Source: Diplonema papillatum
Taxonomy: Eukaryota; Euglenozoa; Diplonemea; Diplonemida; Diplonemidae
Length of the DNA: 64,000 bases
Assembly: GCA_030068145.1 (NCBI GenBank)
Contig: JAPJBO010000309.1
Span: 124,001 to 188,000, forward strand
Reading direction: 5' to 3'
The notes beneath the pieces were generated by a model. It saw nothing but the letters and a program-made list of their open reading frames with translations, ran no database searches and had not been told where the DNA came from. Positions 26,180 to 37,600 of this stretch are shown here, one piece after another. Every line of letters starts with the position of its first letter. Position 1 is the first letter of the stretch. The translations under genes and the position numbers were made by a program.

Positions 26180-27061
26180 CTTCACCGCTTACAGTTCGCG
26201 CACGGCGTTCAACAAAGAAAAGACAGGCGCTTCGGTGGCTTGTGCGACTTGGCTTTGCCCTTTTTCAGTTTTTCAGCCTACAAACGCAGAACAGCCACCT
26301 AAACACGTTGCCAACGACTTGCAAGCCTTCACAGCTGCGCAATGCATTGCGGCCCGCAAGATTTATAGTACTAGTAAAAGAACGGACCCATTTTCTTGTA
26401 GCTCTACGTGTGTGTTCCCTGTCCCCCATGCTGGCCTCCCGCCGAAATAAGCACCGGGCGGTGAGCACCGAACAGTGCCCTTCGAGACCTTCTTCTGTTT
26501 GCGTTTGCCTTGGTCAATCGGACCGAGGCTGTTTGGTGCGTGTAGCACATTTTCACCTCGCAATAGATAATTTGTGACAGTGCATGCGATCACAATTGTG
26601 ATATGTGTGTTTTTGGTACCCCCCGAAACCCCGAAACCCCCATTGCGTAGTTCCGCGCAGTTCGTGCGTATAAGTCGATCTTTGAGTTCGTGCGGGGTTT
26701 GTGAAACGGCGAGGGCTACGTTTTATGAGTGTGCTGGACTTTTTCGTCGCAGTGGCAAGTTATATAACCCCTGTCAGGACCGTTTAGACACTCAGTTAGC
26801 CAACAGCTGCATAATAATATGATGGAGTACAAGATAAGCCCTACCCCGTACTGCGGAGTTCCTGCGTAGTATTGTGCGGAGTTCTTGCGTACTTCGTTAC
26901 TTCGATTTTCGGGCGTACCATGTATTGTACTGTATGTACTTGTTATCGCATGTTCTGTCTTTTCACGCAGGTATGCCACACGTTCTAAAACGTAGAACCT
27001 CGCAGGAATTGGGTCGTGTATTCAAGAAAAGAGAGGAGGGTGGGGTGGGGAGGAGGCGCAC
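26180..27061. other. Region between YPEL first exons
   Basis: Searched on the minus strand for a second YPEL exon 2 or 3 and none was seen. Short repeats such as ACAGGCGCTTCG (also near 19660 and 42225) are present. Confidence 0.5.
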
Positions 27062-27238
27062 CCGTTCTTCCGTCGGGCCCAGAGTTATGTTCACGACGTT
27101 TTCGAAGAGGTACGCCTTGCCGTGATGACCGACGAATTGCTTCGAGACCACGCCATCAACGTCGACGATGTGTGTAAGGCACTCGCAGCACGCGTAGACC
27201 TCTGGCACGTGCAGGTACGTCTTGAATACCCGTCCCAT
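27062..27238 (-). CDS. YPEL: YPEL exon 1B, alternative or paralogous first exon
   Basis: 177 bp, the same length, start context (ATGGGACG) and donor (GAAGAACGG|GTGCGC) as exon 1A. It encodes 59 aa with 43 identical to exon 1A, including C17, C20, SKQF, HGKAYL, VVNI and LGPTEER. Differences are spread across the exon and keep the frame open, so it is not a fresh or dead copy. No separate exons 2 and 3 were found between it and exon 1A, so it may splice to the shared exons 23180-23106 and 20342-20238. The alternative is a second gene whose other exons are lost or unseen. Confidence 0.85.
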
Positions 27239-28189
27239 TCCCGCCGGGGGGCCGCCGCGTTTCGCTCAGTTTCGAGGCTGATGTGCGCTTGTTTTCTTCT
27301 TTGTTTCTTCCCTCCCCCTCCCAACGACAGCAAGTGTCAGACTCGCCCACCCCAGGGAGGGTGGTTGTCTTTTTTTCTTTGTCGTGGCAGGGTTTCTCTA
27401 TAAGCGGGCGTTACTGTTGGGATAGGTGTTGGACTGGTTGTTGCTGAGTTGCTGGAGTTCCGCCGCCCCCTGCTCAACACAGCACCCGTCCCGTGTTTCA
27501 AGACGGGCAGTAGAAGATCGCTGTGTCTGACATGAGCCTGCGAGCGTTTAACCACGTCAGGCCAGCGGGAGCAAGGACGTTGTCCGAAGACGCCGACACT
27601 TCCCCTTTGCTGACGATGCCGCGGGTCTAGCTGGTAGTTCGATAGCTTTACACCACAGCCCGAACTCGACTAACAGGAAAGGGATGCGAAGTCAAGCACA
27701 CGGAGACACAGGACAACCTCCAGGGAGGACATGTTACGAAAAACCCCGAACCGAATGAGGACGAAACCGAACTCTCCGAAGCCGAACGCACCTGCAGGAC
27801 TTATCCCGAATTAGAACCCAAAACGCTGTCCGGGAACGTCCCAGAACAACTCGGCGACAACGACACGATGACGCCCCCGACCAGCCTGGAAAAGCACGAG
27901 GGACAAACGACCGAAGAAGTCTGCACGCCATTGACAGATTGAGAGCTCTTTCTCGATGAATTGTGTGGTGGTGCATGGCCGCTCCTGGTTGGTGGAGTGA
28001 GTTGTCGGGTTGATTCCGTTAACGAACCAGATCTCGACCCTTAAATAGGTGGGCGTGTCGTTGTATGGGGTGTCTTTTGGCATCGGCGGCTTGCTGCTTA
28101 CCCGAGACGCGCACTACTTCTTAAGGGGACTGCGCGCGACTTATAGCGCGCGGAAGAGCGGCGAAGGCGAGCGCGAAACGGTGTCCAAG
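27239..28189. other. Region upstream of YPEL exon 1B
   Basis: No supported gene. Direct YPEL-B upstream sequence is GC-rich (CCCGCCGGGGGGCC on the plus strand). ORFs here lack family resemblance. Confidence 0.4.
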
Positions 28190-28332
28190 AACAACACTGG
28201 CCTAGCCTGCACCACAACCAAACTGCCAAACAACTGGTTAATTAAACCACAGCATTTAGCTTCATCACAGCGGTGGCGAGTGGAATGTGACTTCTGCCCA
28301 GTGCCCTGAGTGTCAACGCTGAGAGATCAGGT

Positions 28333-28363
<31 letters not shown>

Positions 28364-28505
28364 TCTCTCTTAAGGTAGCCGAATGCCTCGTCTACTTAAA
28401 GACGCGCATGAATGGACCAATGAGATTCCTTCTGTCCCTACCTCTATCTGGCGAAACAGCAGTCAAGGGAACGGACTTGAAACTGTCAGCGGGGAATGCT
28501 TTTTC
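28190..28505 (+). rRNA. LSU (28S-type) rRNA fragment, probable pseudogene
   Basis: Contains TGTGACTTCTGCCCAGTGC, GCGCGGGTAAACGGCGGGAG, CTCTTAAGGTAGCC, GACGCGCATGAATGGA and AAGGGAACGGACTTG. This is the conserved domain V region in normal order, plus strand. It breaks off after CAGCGGGGA, where unrelated sequence starts. Several normally fixed positions are changed, so a functional gene is unlikely. Confidence 0.88.
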
Positions 28506-29339
28506 CCGGCACTCTAACAACTGTGCCACAACCAGCCAAACATGCTTTTCCCGGCAAGTAAGCTTTTTCTTCGACTTTCTCCAACAGCCCACCAATCGAG
28601 AACAGAACGAGATTACAGTCTTGACAGGGCAACTTTCCACCCAGTTGGCGCACAGAGCTAAGCGGCAAGGCAAGCGCACAACGAGGGATAAGAATAGCAG
28701 AGCAGCGGCGCGTACGGGAGAAGTATGAAACTGGCAACGGATGAGATATAAAGTTGAGAAAAACGGAAGGAAAGAAACGTCACGTAGCAAAAAGAAGAAA
28801 AAGAGGCGGTGGGTGAAAACACCACGTAAACCGTGCCGCGACCAATACACGTCTGTCTATGACAATGAGGCGTGCTTGACACACGCGAAACGGGTGCATG
28901 CTTATCAAGGTGCCACTCCCCTGAACAACTCCTCTGCTCTTGCCCACTCCTACGAAAGGAGGTGCGTATTCAGAAAAGAAAAAAACAAAGAAGGCAGAAG
29001 AGGGAAAACGAAGCGGCAAGGACACCCCGTGGAGACATATTATTCATTTTTTGTTCTTTTTTTTCTTGGAATCGACAAGCAACGAGACCGGGCGCCGGTA
29101 AAAGACGCGTTCTCCCTTGGCCAGTGTAGGTATGGTAGACAGAAACATTCCAACGAGACCGTTCCACGGCGCAAAGGAGGCTGTGATAACTTGGCACTAG
29201 CCTAGCCCTAAGCCTGTCACGGTCCCGTCCCCCCGACGAGAGTAGCGCTCAACTCTGCCCTTTCACGACTGCCGCTCGTCGGCGCGCGGCCCGGCGGAAA
29301 CGTGAAAATCGAGCGGGTGGATTCTGTGAATTCGACCAA
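28506..29339. other. Spacer between LSU and SSU fragments
   Basis: AG-rich plus-strand sequence with short ORFs of no known family. No gene is supported. The 29221-29339 part might be diverged rRNA 5' sequence but could not be aligned by eye. Confidence 0.35.
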
Positions 29340-29650
29340 GCCAATCGAGGCCCAGTTGGATAACAATGGTAACTCCATTGCTCATACATGTCCGAAGAAT
29401 TCAACACCATTCAACCCCGCGGCCTTAAAACCGCGGGGTCGAGGTGGATACAATTGACCGAGATAAGAACCAACGCTAGCAATAGCAGCGGTGTGTGGAT
29501 GAAACAGGTCAATCGAGTGATAGCACACGACTTCAAGTCGGTGCAAGCCCGCAAGAGCTTCTGTCCTATCAGCTTTTGACGGTAGTGTAGTGGACTACCG
29601 TGGCTGTAACGGGTAACGGGGAACTAGGGTTCGATTCCGGAGAGCAAGCC
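29340..29650 (+). rRNA. SSU (18S-type) rRNA fragment, 5' domain, probable pseudogene
   Basis: Recognisable in order: GGATAACAATGGTAACTCC, GCTCATACATG, GATAAGAACCAACGC, TCCTATCAGC-TTTGACGG, GTAACGGGTAACGGGGAA and AGGGTTCGATTCCGGAGAG. It ends after GGAGAG. The intervening variable parts are diverged. Confidence 0.82.
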
Positions 29651-29704
29651 GGCACATCCCCCCCTCGTGTGATGCACCGAGGGATTCCACCAGGCATCAC
29701 GAAC

Positions 29705-29880
29705 GCCCATCAGGTTCCTTTGGGTGGCTGGGAAAAATCGTTGGGTCTGGTGGAGTGACTCGCTCCTGGGACAGCCTACTCTCTCACACATCGAGGGGCT
29801 ACCCCCCCATTTAGACCTTGTTTTCCCCTTTTCTACTCCAGTGAAACTTGCAGTTGCATTCTCTTAATGCAGGCCAGACC
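29705..29880 (+). repeat. Dispersed repeat, pair with 11640-11850
   Basis: Same strings as the 11.6-kb copy (TCAGGTTCCTTTGGG, GTCTGGTGGAGTGACT, CAGTGAAACTTGCAGTTGCA). Confidence 0.65.
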
Positions 29881-30284
29881 CGACTGATGTCCGTCGGTAG
29901 TTTGACTTCAGCTGGCATGTGCCCGAGCTTTCGGACGGCTCAGTCGTTGATGCAGCCTTCTAACCGCGGAACGTCTGCATCCAGGACCGGAAAACAGCGC
30001 ACCATCGGCACCACACGTCTACGGGAGACGCAGGACAATCCGTCTCAGAGAGAAGACCTCTTCCCAACTGTTTATCTATCTGACGACCGCGACTCGCCAG
30101 AATGCGCCGACCAACCTCCCCTTTTACGGCGGCGATCTGCGAAGTAAACTCCGCAGAGCACCGACCACGCCAACAACAGGGGGGGGAGAAGCGCGGAATC
30201 GAGCATTCTGATTCCGATTCTGAATACGACCACGCCACTCGCTCCCAGGCGGGGGGGGGGGGTATAGTCGGGAGTACCCGATAG

Positions 30285-30475
30285 ACGTGTCAAACTGTGA
30301 TGAACAGCACCAGGCAGGGATGGACCTTGTAGACCATGGTGGACCGTGTTCAACTGTGATGAATAGGCTGGACCTCACAGACTATGGATGAATAGCACCA
30401 GGCAGGGATGGACCTCAGAGACTATGGACCGTGTCAAACTGTGATGAATGGACCTCATAGTCTGTGGTCGCTATC
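30285..30475 (+). repeat. R2-related tandem repeats
   Basis: Three to four imperfect copies of AACTGTGATGAA, GCACCAGGCAGGGATGGACC and AGACTATGGACCGTG. Confidence 0.65.
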
Positions 30476-30804
30476 TTGGGCGCTTCAATCCCGACGAAGC
30501 AGTTGCATGCCAGGACCCCATTACCACCATTCATATAACACCTGGTCTTGATGCGAGGGTTGTATCCCAGCCTTCTCCCATGACCGCTCGAGACACTCAA
30601 AAAAGCGGGTGTGGACACGCCTTCGCATTTTAACTTTCAGCTTCCCCGCTCCTGAAGCTGGACTCCACCGTGTGGTACACGGGTCACACCCTCCACCCCT
30701 GGGGCTGATTTTCTTAGCGTTATTTGTGGATTAGAAGGTCGGTATTTTAAAGTCTCCGGTTGACCGTAGAGGCTTGAGTATGGCGGGGGGTTGAGAAAAG
30801 TGAG

Positions 30805-31025
30805 AGGGTGCAGCTCGTTTCGGGTGTTGTGTCACTCCGTTGTGAAACCTTGTGAAGTCCCCTAACGCGTTTAGGGGGTGCTTGGGATTGGGTAGGGTGT
30901 GGTCGTTCTGCTACGGCGTGAAAAGCCAGGAAGTTTCGACGCTAATCTTCGACCCTTGATGAAGTTCACCGGGTTGCGTGCTCGTCAGTCGGAAGATCCC
31001 GGTGCCTGGCTTTTCTTCTGATTTC
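30805..31025 (+). repeat. Dispersed repeat R3, pair with 56335-56535
   Basis: Shared: GTGTCACTCCGT-GTGAAACC, ACTTGGGATT, TTCGGCGTGAAA-like and CACCGGGTTGCGC. The inner CCCCTAACGCGTTTAGGGGG palindrome recurs at 45247-45267. Confidence 0.6.
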
Positions 31026-31442
31026 TTTCTGTTTTCTTTTCTTATTGTTTCGTTTTCGCGGGGCCGGGGGGGTCGACGAGGAAACGTCGTTGTGATGTCC
31101 TTTTTATTTTAGAGTGAAAGTTCGCTTTTCTTTAGCGTTCGGCGAGTACCTTCTTGTTGCTTACATATTTCGCGGATCGGTCGATCGAGGTTCGCGTTTT
31201 GGAGACCAGAAAGAAATGTGAAAACGGGGGGCTTGCCTAAAGGATTTTCCTGTTTTTCTGCAGATGCTTTGAGATATCCTTGTGACTATGCTTTCAGTCG
31301 TCTTCTTAACCATGGTTAAGTGCGCAAATGGTGTCACGCGAAGCTGGTGAAGCTTCGGCGCCGCCCACGAAATAATCGAGGGGCTGCCTTGTGCTTATTT
31401 CGACGGGTTGTTGAGCCCTTACGCCCGCCACTATACCATGCA

Positions 31443-31647
31443 GGGGGTCAAAACCTTGTGTCTTTTTGGAAATGGCCAAAAAAAAAAAATCCGGAAAAAT
31501 TTTTGGGTTTTTGAATTTTAAAATTTTGGAACAAAAACTGCGGTAATTTTTGAGGAAGTTGAGCAACTTTTTTTTTTCCAAAATTTTTTTTTGGGGGGCA
31601 TCGGCCCCGCGGGAGCGTTTTAAAAAGACACAAGGTTTTGACCCTTC
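31443..31647. mobile_element. MITE, about 205 bp, with inverted ends
   Basis: Ends GGGTCAAAACCTTGTGTCTT and its mirror (AAGACACAAGGTTTTGACCC). The interior is A/T-rich with mirror-like TTTTTGG and CCAAAATTTT runs. No coding capacity. A related locus at 33078-33130 lacks it. Confidence 0.75.
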
Positions 31648-32479
31648 ATGATACCCAGGGTTGCCGGTGGTTCGTGTGGGCTACAGCCCATTTACCTCCT
31701 TTGAGATCGGACTCCTGGTGGAGAGTCATCGGCATGCTGATGAGTATCCACACTATGAGAGTTCGCCCTTTGAGAGTTTGAAACTGGCAGTCTCCTCGAA
31801 TACTTCCTACAAAGCAGGAGCTTTGTTTGTGTGTGCCGGGTGATCGTTTTCCCACTTGTATTTACCCTGTGTATATTCAGGTAAGGAATTCTGATCAACC
31901 ACCAAAACACGCTGCCTACAAGGGCAACCCGCAAGATTGTTAGTACTAAAAAATTAGTATGGCGCTTCCGTTTGTTTGTGCGCACTAGCGGCTTTTCACC
32001 TGATTTGGTGAGTTGCTTTTAGTACGCTGCCAACTACTAATTTTTAGTACCAACAGTGCATTGTTAACACAAAAAAAGAGGGAAAAGGGTCTGAACGGAA
32101 TGAATGACGCCGGGCCGAAGACTGGCGCCAAATGGTTCCGACACAATGCATTCTGGCAGGTCTGGCAGAGCAGAAAGTCGTGGAACTGGCAGCGTGCTTC
32201 CCCTGGCGTCATCGCACCCCGGGTTTGGCTTGGATCTTCGGCTGGACCTGGCACGACGTTGGAACCCGGACTAGCCTGTGCGGCTACAGCAGCGCATTTC
32301 AAGTTCCTCCTTTGATTTGCCACCAAGCAATGTGCCGTATGTAACAAGAGAAGCATCGTGCGCTGCGCTAGTAATTGTGCTAGGTGCTCGGAATCGAGTT
32401 TTGAGTGACACTGTCCGGGAATATACAAGGTCGCCTTGATCGTGTGTCTCGTTGGTGATGAGGTAAGATATTGGCATAC

Positions 32480-32780
32480 AGCCGCGCGTGCGTAGCCTTT
32501 TACCTGTTGTCAACGCCGCAACTCCGGGCCAGCACCCCCGCCCGACGAACGCCGCCCAATGCGCAGCCCCCGGCTGCGTTCCATCCGGCGCGCGAACCGA
32601 CGCAAACGCGAAGAAACGAGCGAGGGGTCATCCAACGATGGCTCCGGCCGGGAGGCCACAACGTCACCCACTCGTAGGCCGCCCCCGCGGCGGCGCAACA
32701 AACGCGTTCCATCTGCTGTGACGTAGACACGGAGTGTGCATAGTGCGTTGCTCAGGGTAGTCGAAGGCCTGACAATCACA
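32480..32780. other. GC-rich island with open frames
   Basis: About 300 bp is clearly richer in GC than its surroundings and open in frames of both strands (about 77 codons plus, 89 codons minus). GC content resembles the host exons, but no motif or splice pair settles the strand. Possible undetected exon. Confidence 0.25.
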
Positions 32781-33959
32781 CTAATGCAACAAAATTACTA
32801 CCTGTTGCGATCCCACCACGTAAGGGATGCGCGCCGTTCTACGAACGGCACGGCAAAATAGATACTCGAGGGGCTGCCTTGTGCTTATTTCGAAGGCGGC
32901 TCGGGGGTGCCTCCTTGTGAGATTTCGCAACCGGCAGCCTCCTCAGATGTTTCCTACAAAGCAGGTGCCTATACGAAAACTCTAAAAATACTCGAGGGAC
33001 TGTCTTGTGCTCACTTCGAAGGAGGCTAGAGGGGGAGAAACAACACAACTACAACGCGGGTCTTTTTTGTTGAACGTTTACGCCCGCCACTAAACCCAGA
33101 TGTACCTGTGTTTCGTGTGGGCTACAGCACAATTACCTCCTTTGATCTTGGAATATTGTTGCGACAGTGGGGTTATGTTTTATTTCCCTTCGCTGGGATG
33201 GCTGCCGTGACGAACCTAGCTTCTTCGTATCACATGCGGAGAGAGAGAGAGAGTGTGTGTGTGGACGACAGAGAGGGTTTGGAGGAGGACGCGGCGTGCG
33301 TCGGGGCTCGTGAGGAAGCACCGGCCACCTTGCTAGATAAAACCTAGGCACCATATTACTCGCGGGGGAAGGCACCCCTGCGGAGGCCCTCTTCTGTGTG
33401 CCTCCACGCGGAAGGCACACTAGGACTTTTCAAAGGCCGCGGAGGTTAGCGGACCGGCGCTACCGGAGAGGGTGTGTGTGCGTTGTGTGGTAGTGTGTGT
33501 GCGATGATGTGGGTTTGCGTGGCAGCCTGATACGTGTGCGCTGTCTGTTACACGAGCTTGATGCTCCGCATGGATGCCTGGTGCCGTGTGCCGTGGGCAC
33601 CGCCCGCTGCACACGGGGGATTCGTTTGCGACAATAAAACCTCGGAGGGAAAAAGACTGCGAGTAGATCCTTGGCAGGTGTTGCCCAGGTGGGCGGGAGG
33701 GCCCGCTCCTTTTCCGAAAACATAGGAACTCCTACTCCTCAGAAAGAGAGATAAAAGAGATGCTTTTGGACAGAGACTCAGCACGCACATCGCCAAGGTG
33801 TGTGCGCTGGTCTCCGGCGTTTCAAGGGGATGGGAGGGGGAGGAGGGTGATTAACACAACGCGCCAGGAAATGGAACAACAGGTGCGTTTACTAGTAAAG
33901 AGACACTTGCTAGTAGTGTTCAGGTTTTGTACGTTTTCACTTGGCAATTCACCGAAAAG

Positions 33960-34130
33960 TTCACGATCCAAACTTGGAACCCATTACGGATGGTTAAACT
34001 TTTGACGATTTTCCAAACTTTGAACGAATTACGGTATGGTTCCAAACTTTGGACCCATTACGGTACGGGGTTTCAAACATTGAACCCATTACGGCATGGT
34101 CCGAAACTTTGAACCCACTACGGTATCTTA
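33960..34130. repeat. Tandem repeat of about 32-35 bp, five units
   Basis: Imperfect units built on CCAAACTTTGAACCCATTAC and GGTATGG. Located about 260 bp downstream of the DHH gene stop. Confidence 0.75.
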
Positions 34131-34385
34131 CGGAGATCTTGAGGAGGCGAACCACGTCGAAGCAAACAAGGCATCCATGAAGGGCTTGAGTTAGGGATCT
34201 CCATGTCAAGCACGGACATGTGAAAGCTTGAACTTGAGTATGGTGTTTGTTCGCTCAATGCTCAGGTTTGCACTTTTGGAACACACACACATGCAATGTT
34301 CCAGAAAGGGGTATACCCTTCATTCTGAGAATGGGCTCGGGGTTGCGACCCCTTCTTTGTCGGGCGCTGCCGGAGCCGGCGGGTG

Positions 34386-34683
34386 CTACTCCGACACGAA
34401 CAGCTCGTTGCAGTCGTAGTCGTCCTCGATCTGGAAGGCGGCCGCGGTCGTGTGCCCGCCGCCGCCGTGCATGGTCGCCAGCTGGCTCACGTCCTTGCCG
34501 GCGTCGCACCTGAGCATGACGGCACGCCCTGCCACCACGCAGCCGAAGTCGACGCCGGGCAACCGGGCCAGCCTGTGTCCCAGCTCGTTCCGCGCGAACC
34601 TGAAGGGCAGAAGCTTCCCGCCCCGGTTGAGGTCCTGCTCCAGCACCACAACAGCAACCTTGAACTCCGGCGCCTTGATGAAC
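34386..34683 (-). CDS. DHH gene, exon 4 (DHHA1 domain and stop)
   Basis: After CCCAACACGCAG|. Its first base completes Arg869. Encodes FKVAVVVLEQ, FARNELGHRLARLPGVDF, MLRCDAGKDVSQLA and GGGGHTTAAAF, the DHHA1 hallmarks, then an acidic tail and stop. Confidence 0.9.
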
Positions 34684-37600
34684 CTGCGTGTTGGGCGGGG
34701 ATTCAATTTGTTTACCTGTTTGGGGCAGCAGGACACCTCGTCCAGGTGAGTAGCGTCACCTCCGCGATGCGAGCTGATTGCCGGCTGTATGCGGGCAACT
34801 GCACCTCCAGTACCACCGACACCCTCTGGGTGCTGCCAGGTAACGCGCAATCGGGGATTTTTAACTTTGAATTCGATATCCAAAGCCCGCACCCACGCGG
34901 CGTTGACTAGTTACCCCAAACCCACCGTCATCTAGATCCTTCCGAAATCCATCCAGCATCATTATAATGGGCTCAAGCAAGAACAAACGACCGCATTCCT
35001 TCCAAATTGTTGCAGATTAGTCTGAGTTTAATCAACGTACTGTCACGGCAGCCCTTTCAAAGACCAGCCACAGTAGATGGCAGTGGGATAGCCGCAACAA
35101 CTAGGTAAGTGCTGCCCCTGTGGGGAGGCCACCAGCGTCCGAGAAGGGGTGAAACAGGGAGTGCCTGCAGCCCTCGGCATCTCAGATGCGTCACCCCCAC
35201 TCAACACATCTAGAACTTTCCGCAGTTCATTCGTCACCAGCTTCAGAACCGTTCTGTGTGCCTCGCGAGCCAAACGGCCTTTGCTCCCGGAGCTCGTCCA
35301 ACAAGGTGGCCAGCACTCTCATTCTCTGGATGGTGTGAGGGTGGGGAGTGGTCGGGGAGGGGCCTGGATGGCTATTGCGTGATTGCGTGAGGTTTCTTGC
35401 CTATTGTCGCTTGTTCGCCATACTCCTAGCTGTTTGGTTCTCGAAACTGCAGTTGTGAGAGGCTTGGGCTTCCTCGGCAGCGTTGCGGGTCTTTCAGAAA
35501 CTTGCCGTTTGCGTTTTAGCATCCATTCCGTGCATATTGGCTCGTTCTAGGGCGTACAGGGCTCCATTTTCAGCCTCATTCTGGCTGCCTCTGGCAGTTT
35601 CTGCACATCTCCAGCAGTGGAAGCTTACGTCTGCAGGACCTTGACACGTGCAGGCCAGGCCAGGTTGACTCAAAAAAAACGGGTTTTATCTGCTACCACA
35701 TCATTCTAGCTGCACTCACAGGTGTCTGGGCAAGCAACTACCTCGGACCTGGAACATGGTTGTGGGGGGGTTCTGGCTAGTTGATCCAGTGGGCGGGGAC
35801 TGGTTGGTGATATTTTCAAAAAAAGCCTAAATTATCAGAAAAGGGTAGGCGGTTTTTTTTTTTTTTTTGGTCCATGTCCGCGCGCGCGTAATTTTTTGAA
35901 AACTCCCGGAAAGAACATTTCCGGAGTTGGGGCTTGCACTGATAAACGAAGCAACGGACGATCAGCATCAACTGACCAAAGGTGATGGAAATGATAAGGC
36001 AAAAGTTTCTTGTTCTTCGCGTGTACAGGGTATAAACCTCTCTGGGGGGGGTTTTCCTGTATTAGCACTTTTTCGTTGGCTTCGTTTTCTCTTTCATGTG
36101 CAACCGTTGTTCCGGTAATGTTCCCGTCAGTACAGATGTACTATTAAAAAAAAAACTTTTGCCAAAAAAAAACTTTTGGGATCTGTGTATTGGAACCGGT
36201 CGTGAGAGCGACTGCAGGCGTAGTCACGAGCGTGTCCGGCTCGGGAAAAGTCGAAAACCTGGACATCACACCGATACTTCACGGCGATGCATATCGCGTA
36301 GACGTTGTTTACCTCAGTGTGTATTGACTTTGAAGCCGACTATGCCCGGTGCTGGGTTGGTGCGCTGGGCAAGCAATATCGTGCTACTTTGACGTTGGTG
36401 TCAATCTAAACAGCAAGAGTTGCGTAGCTTTCGCCAGCTACTGCTGGACGCAGTCGAAGCACGCGGGATACAAGCACAGCCTCAGCCTCGAAAGTGTGCG
36501 CGGTTTTACCGGCAAGGCATGTCGGGAGGTTTTGCCGCTGTGGTGCGATTATCACACAGAACCAGTCCGGGGCAGTGCACGCGTCTATGCCGTCCGACGC
36601 CTGAAGCAGCTACTAGTAGGGACGTATCTGAGACTCGACTGAGGCGTTAAAACCAATTACCGTGTGCTAGAAGCATCTGCCCTCCGTGCGGATGTCGAGA
36701 CATCACTGGTCTCTTTCGATGGGGGTGAGGTACATCTTGTGAGTCCGGCGCTGTTCGTTACGCATGAGAAGGTGGCCAACTGGCTAAAGCTTGCTGACAG
36801 GAGGGTCGGCAGAGTACCGACAAACTTCGTTTACACCAAGCAGGGCATCTTTGTGTACTCGGGTAATATCGACAAAGCCACTACACCCGAAGTGACGGTG
36901 TCGACGTCCGCCTTTGGGGGTTTCAACAGCAGACCGCCGCAGAAGCCGCGAGAGCAACCATCTTTGCACAAGGTGGAGGAAAGCAGAAGTTGAAGTTCAC
37001 CATACTATCTGCGGGTAGCTGGCGCTTAATCTCGCCGATGGAAATGCCACCGACCAGCTGTCAGTAGGCTCTCGCACGGTGGTTCGGTAGGACCGTGACA
37101 TCGCAATGGGGCATGTCAGAAGAGAGATACCCGCACAATCGACAGTCCTCTGGGTCACTACTTTCTCGTTCGCGGCGTACCCAGCGAACCGCGATCTCGA
37201 GTTCAGACCCGAGTGTTTTTTCTCCCATGGCATCATCTATCCTCTGCAGCCTTCGACTATGGAAGGTTTTGTCGAAACACACCCCGTACGACTCCCCGCG
37301 CGTTCAGGACCGTTGAACTCTAGACTGCCACCGCAACCCCTCGGACACATCAAGTTCATCATCACACTCATCTTTGAGCTCATCGTCCAGGAATTCCACC
37401 AACAACGGGCACAAAAGTGCCAACAGCGGACCGGCCAGTAGTATAGCCGGCACATATGGTGTGACATCCAGTAGCAGAAAGTCTTGTGGCAAAAAAACTT
37501 TTTTTCCTGAAAAGTTTTTTTTTTTGCGCGCGCGCGCGTAAATTTCTCAGGGCCGACGGACATGGGCCAAAAAAAAAAAAACCGCCTACCACCTGGTCCA

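Larger units (their letters stand above)
31340..33150. repeat. Repeat-rich region with three copies of a GGGGCTGCCTTGTGC repeat
   Basis: CTGCCTTGTGCTTATTTCGA occurs at about 31380 and 32868, with a variant at 32996. GTTTCGTGTGGGCTACAGC recurs at 31670 and 33112. The second set provides the unfilled counterpart of the MITE at 31443-31647. TTTTAGTAC motifs near 31940 and 32020 are shared with 42290. Confidence 0.6.

Noticed and set aside
29625-29650. tRNA-like B box (GGTTCGATTCC)
   Set aside because: It is part of the conserved SSU rRNA sequence around it.
34684-34892. Upstream part of the ORF containing the DHHA1 end, starting MRALDIEF
   Set aside because: It lies before a good acceptor, has no DHHA1 similarity, and exon 4 joins exon 3 in phase at 34683.
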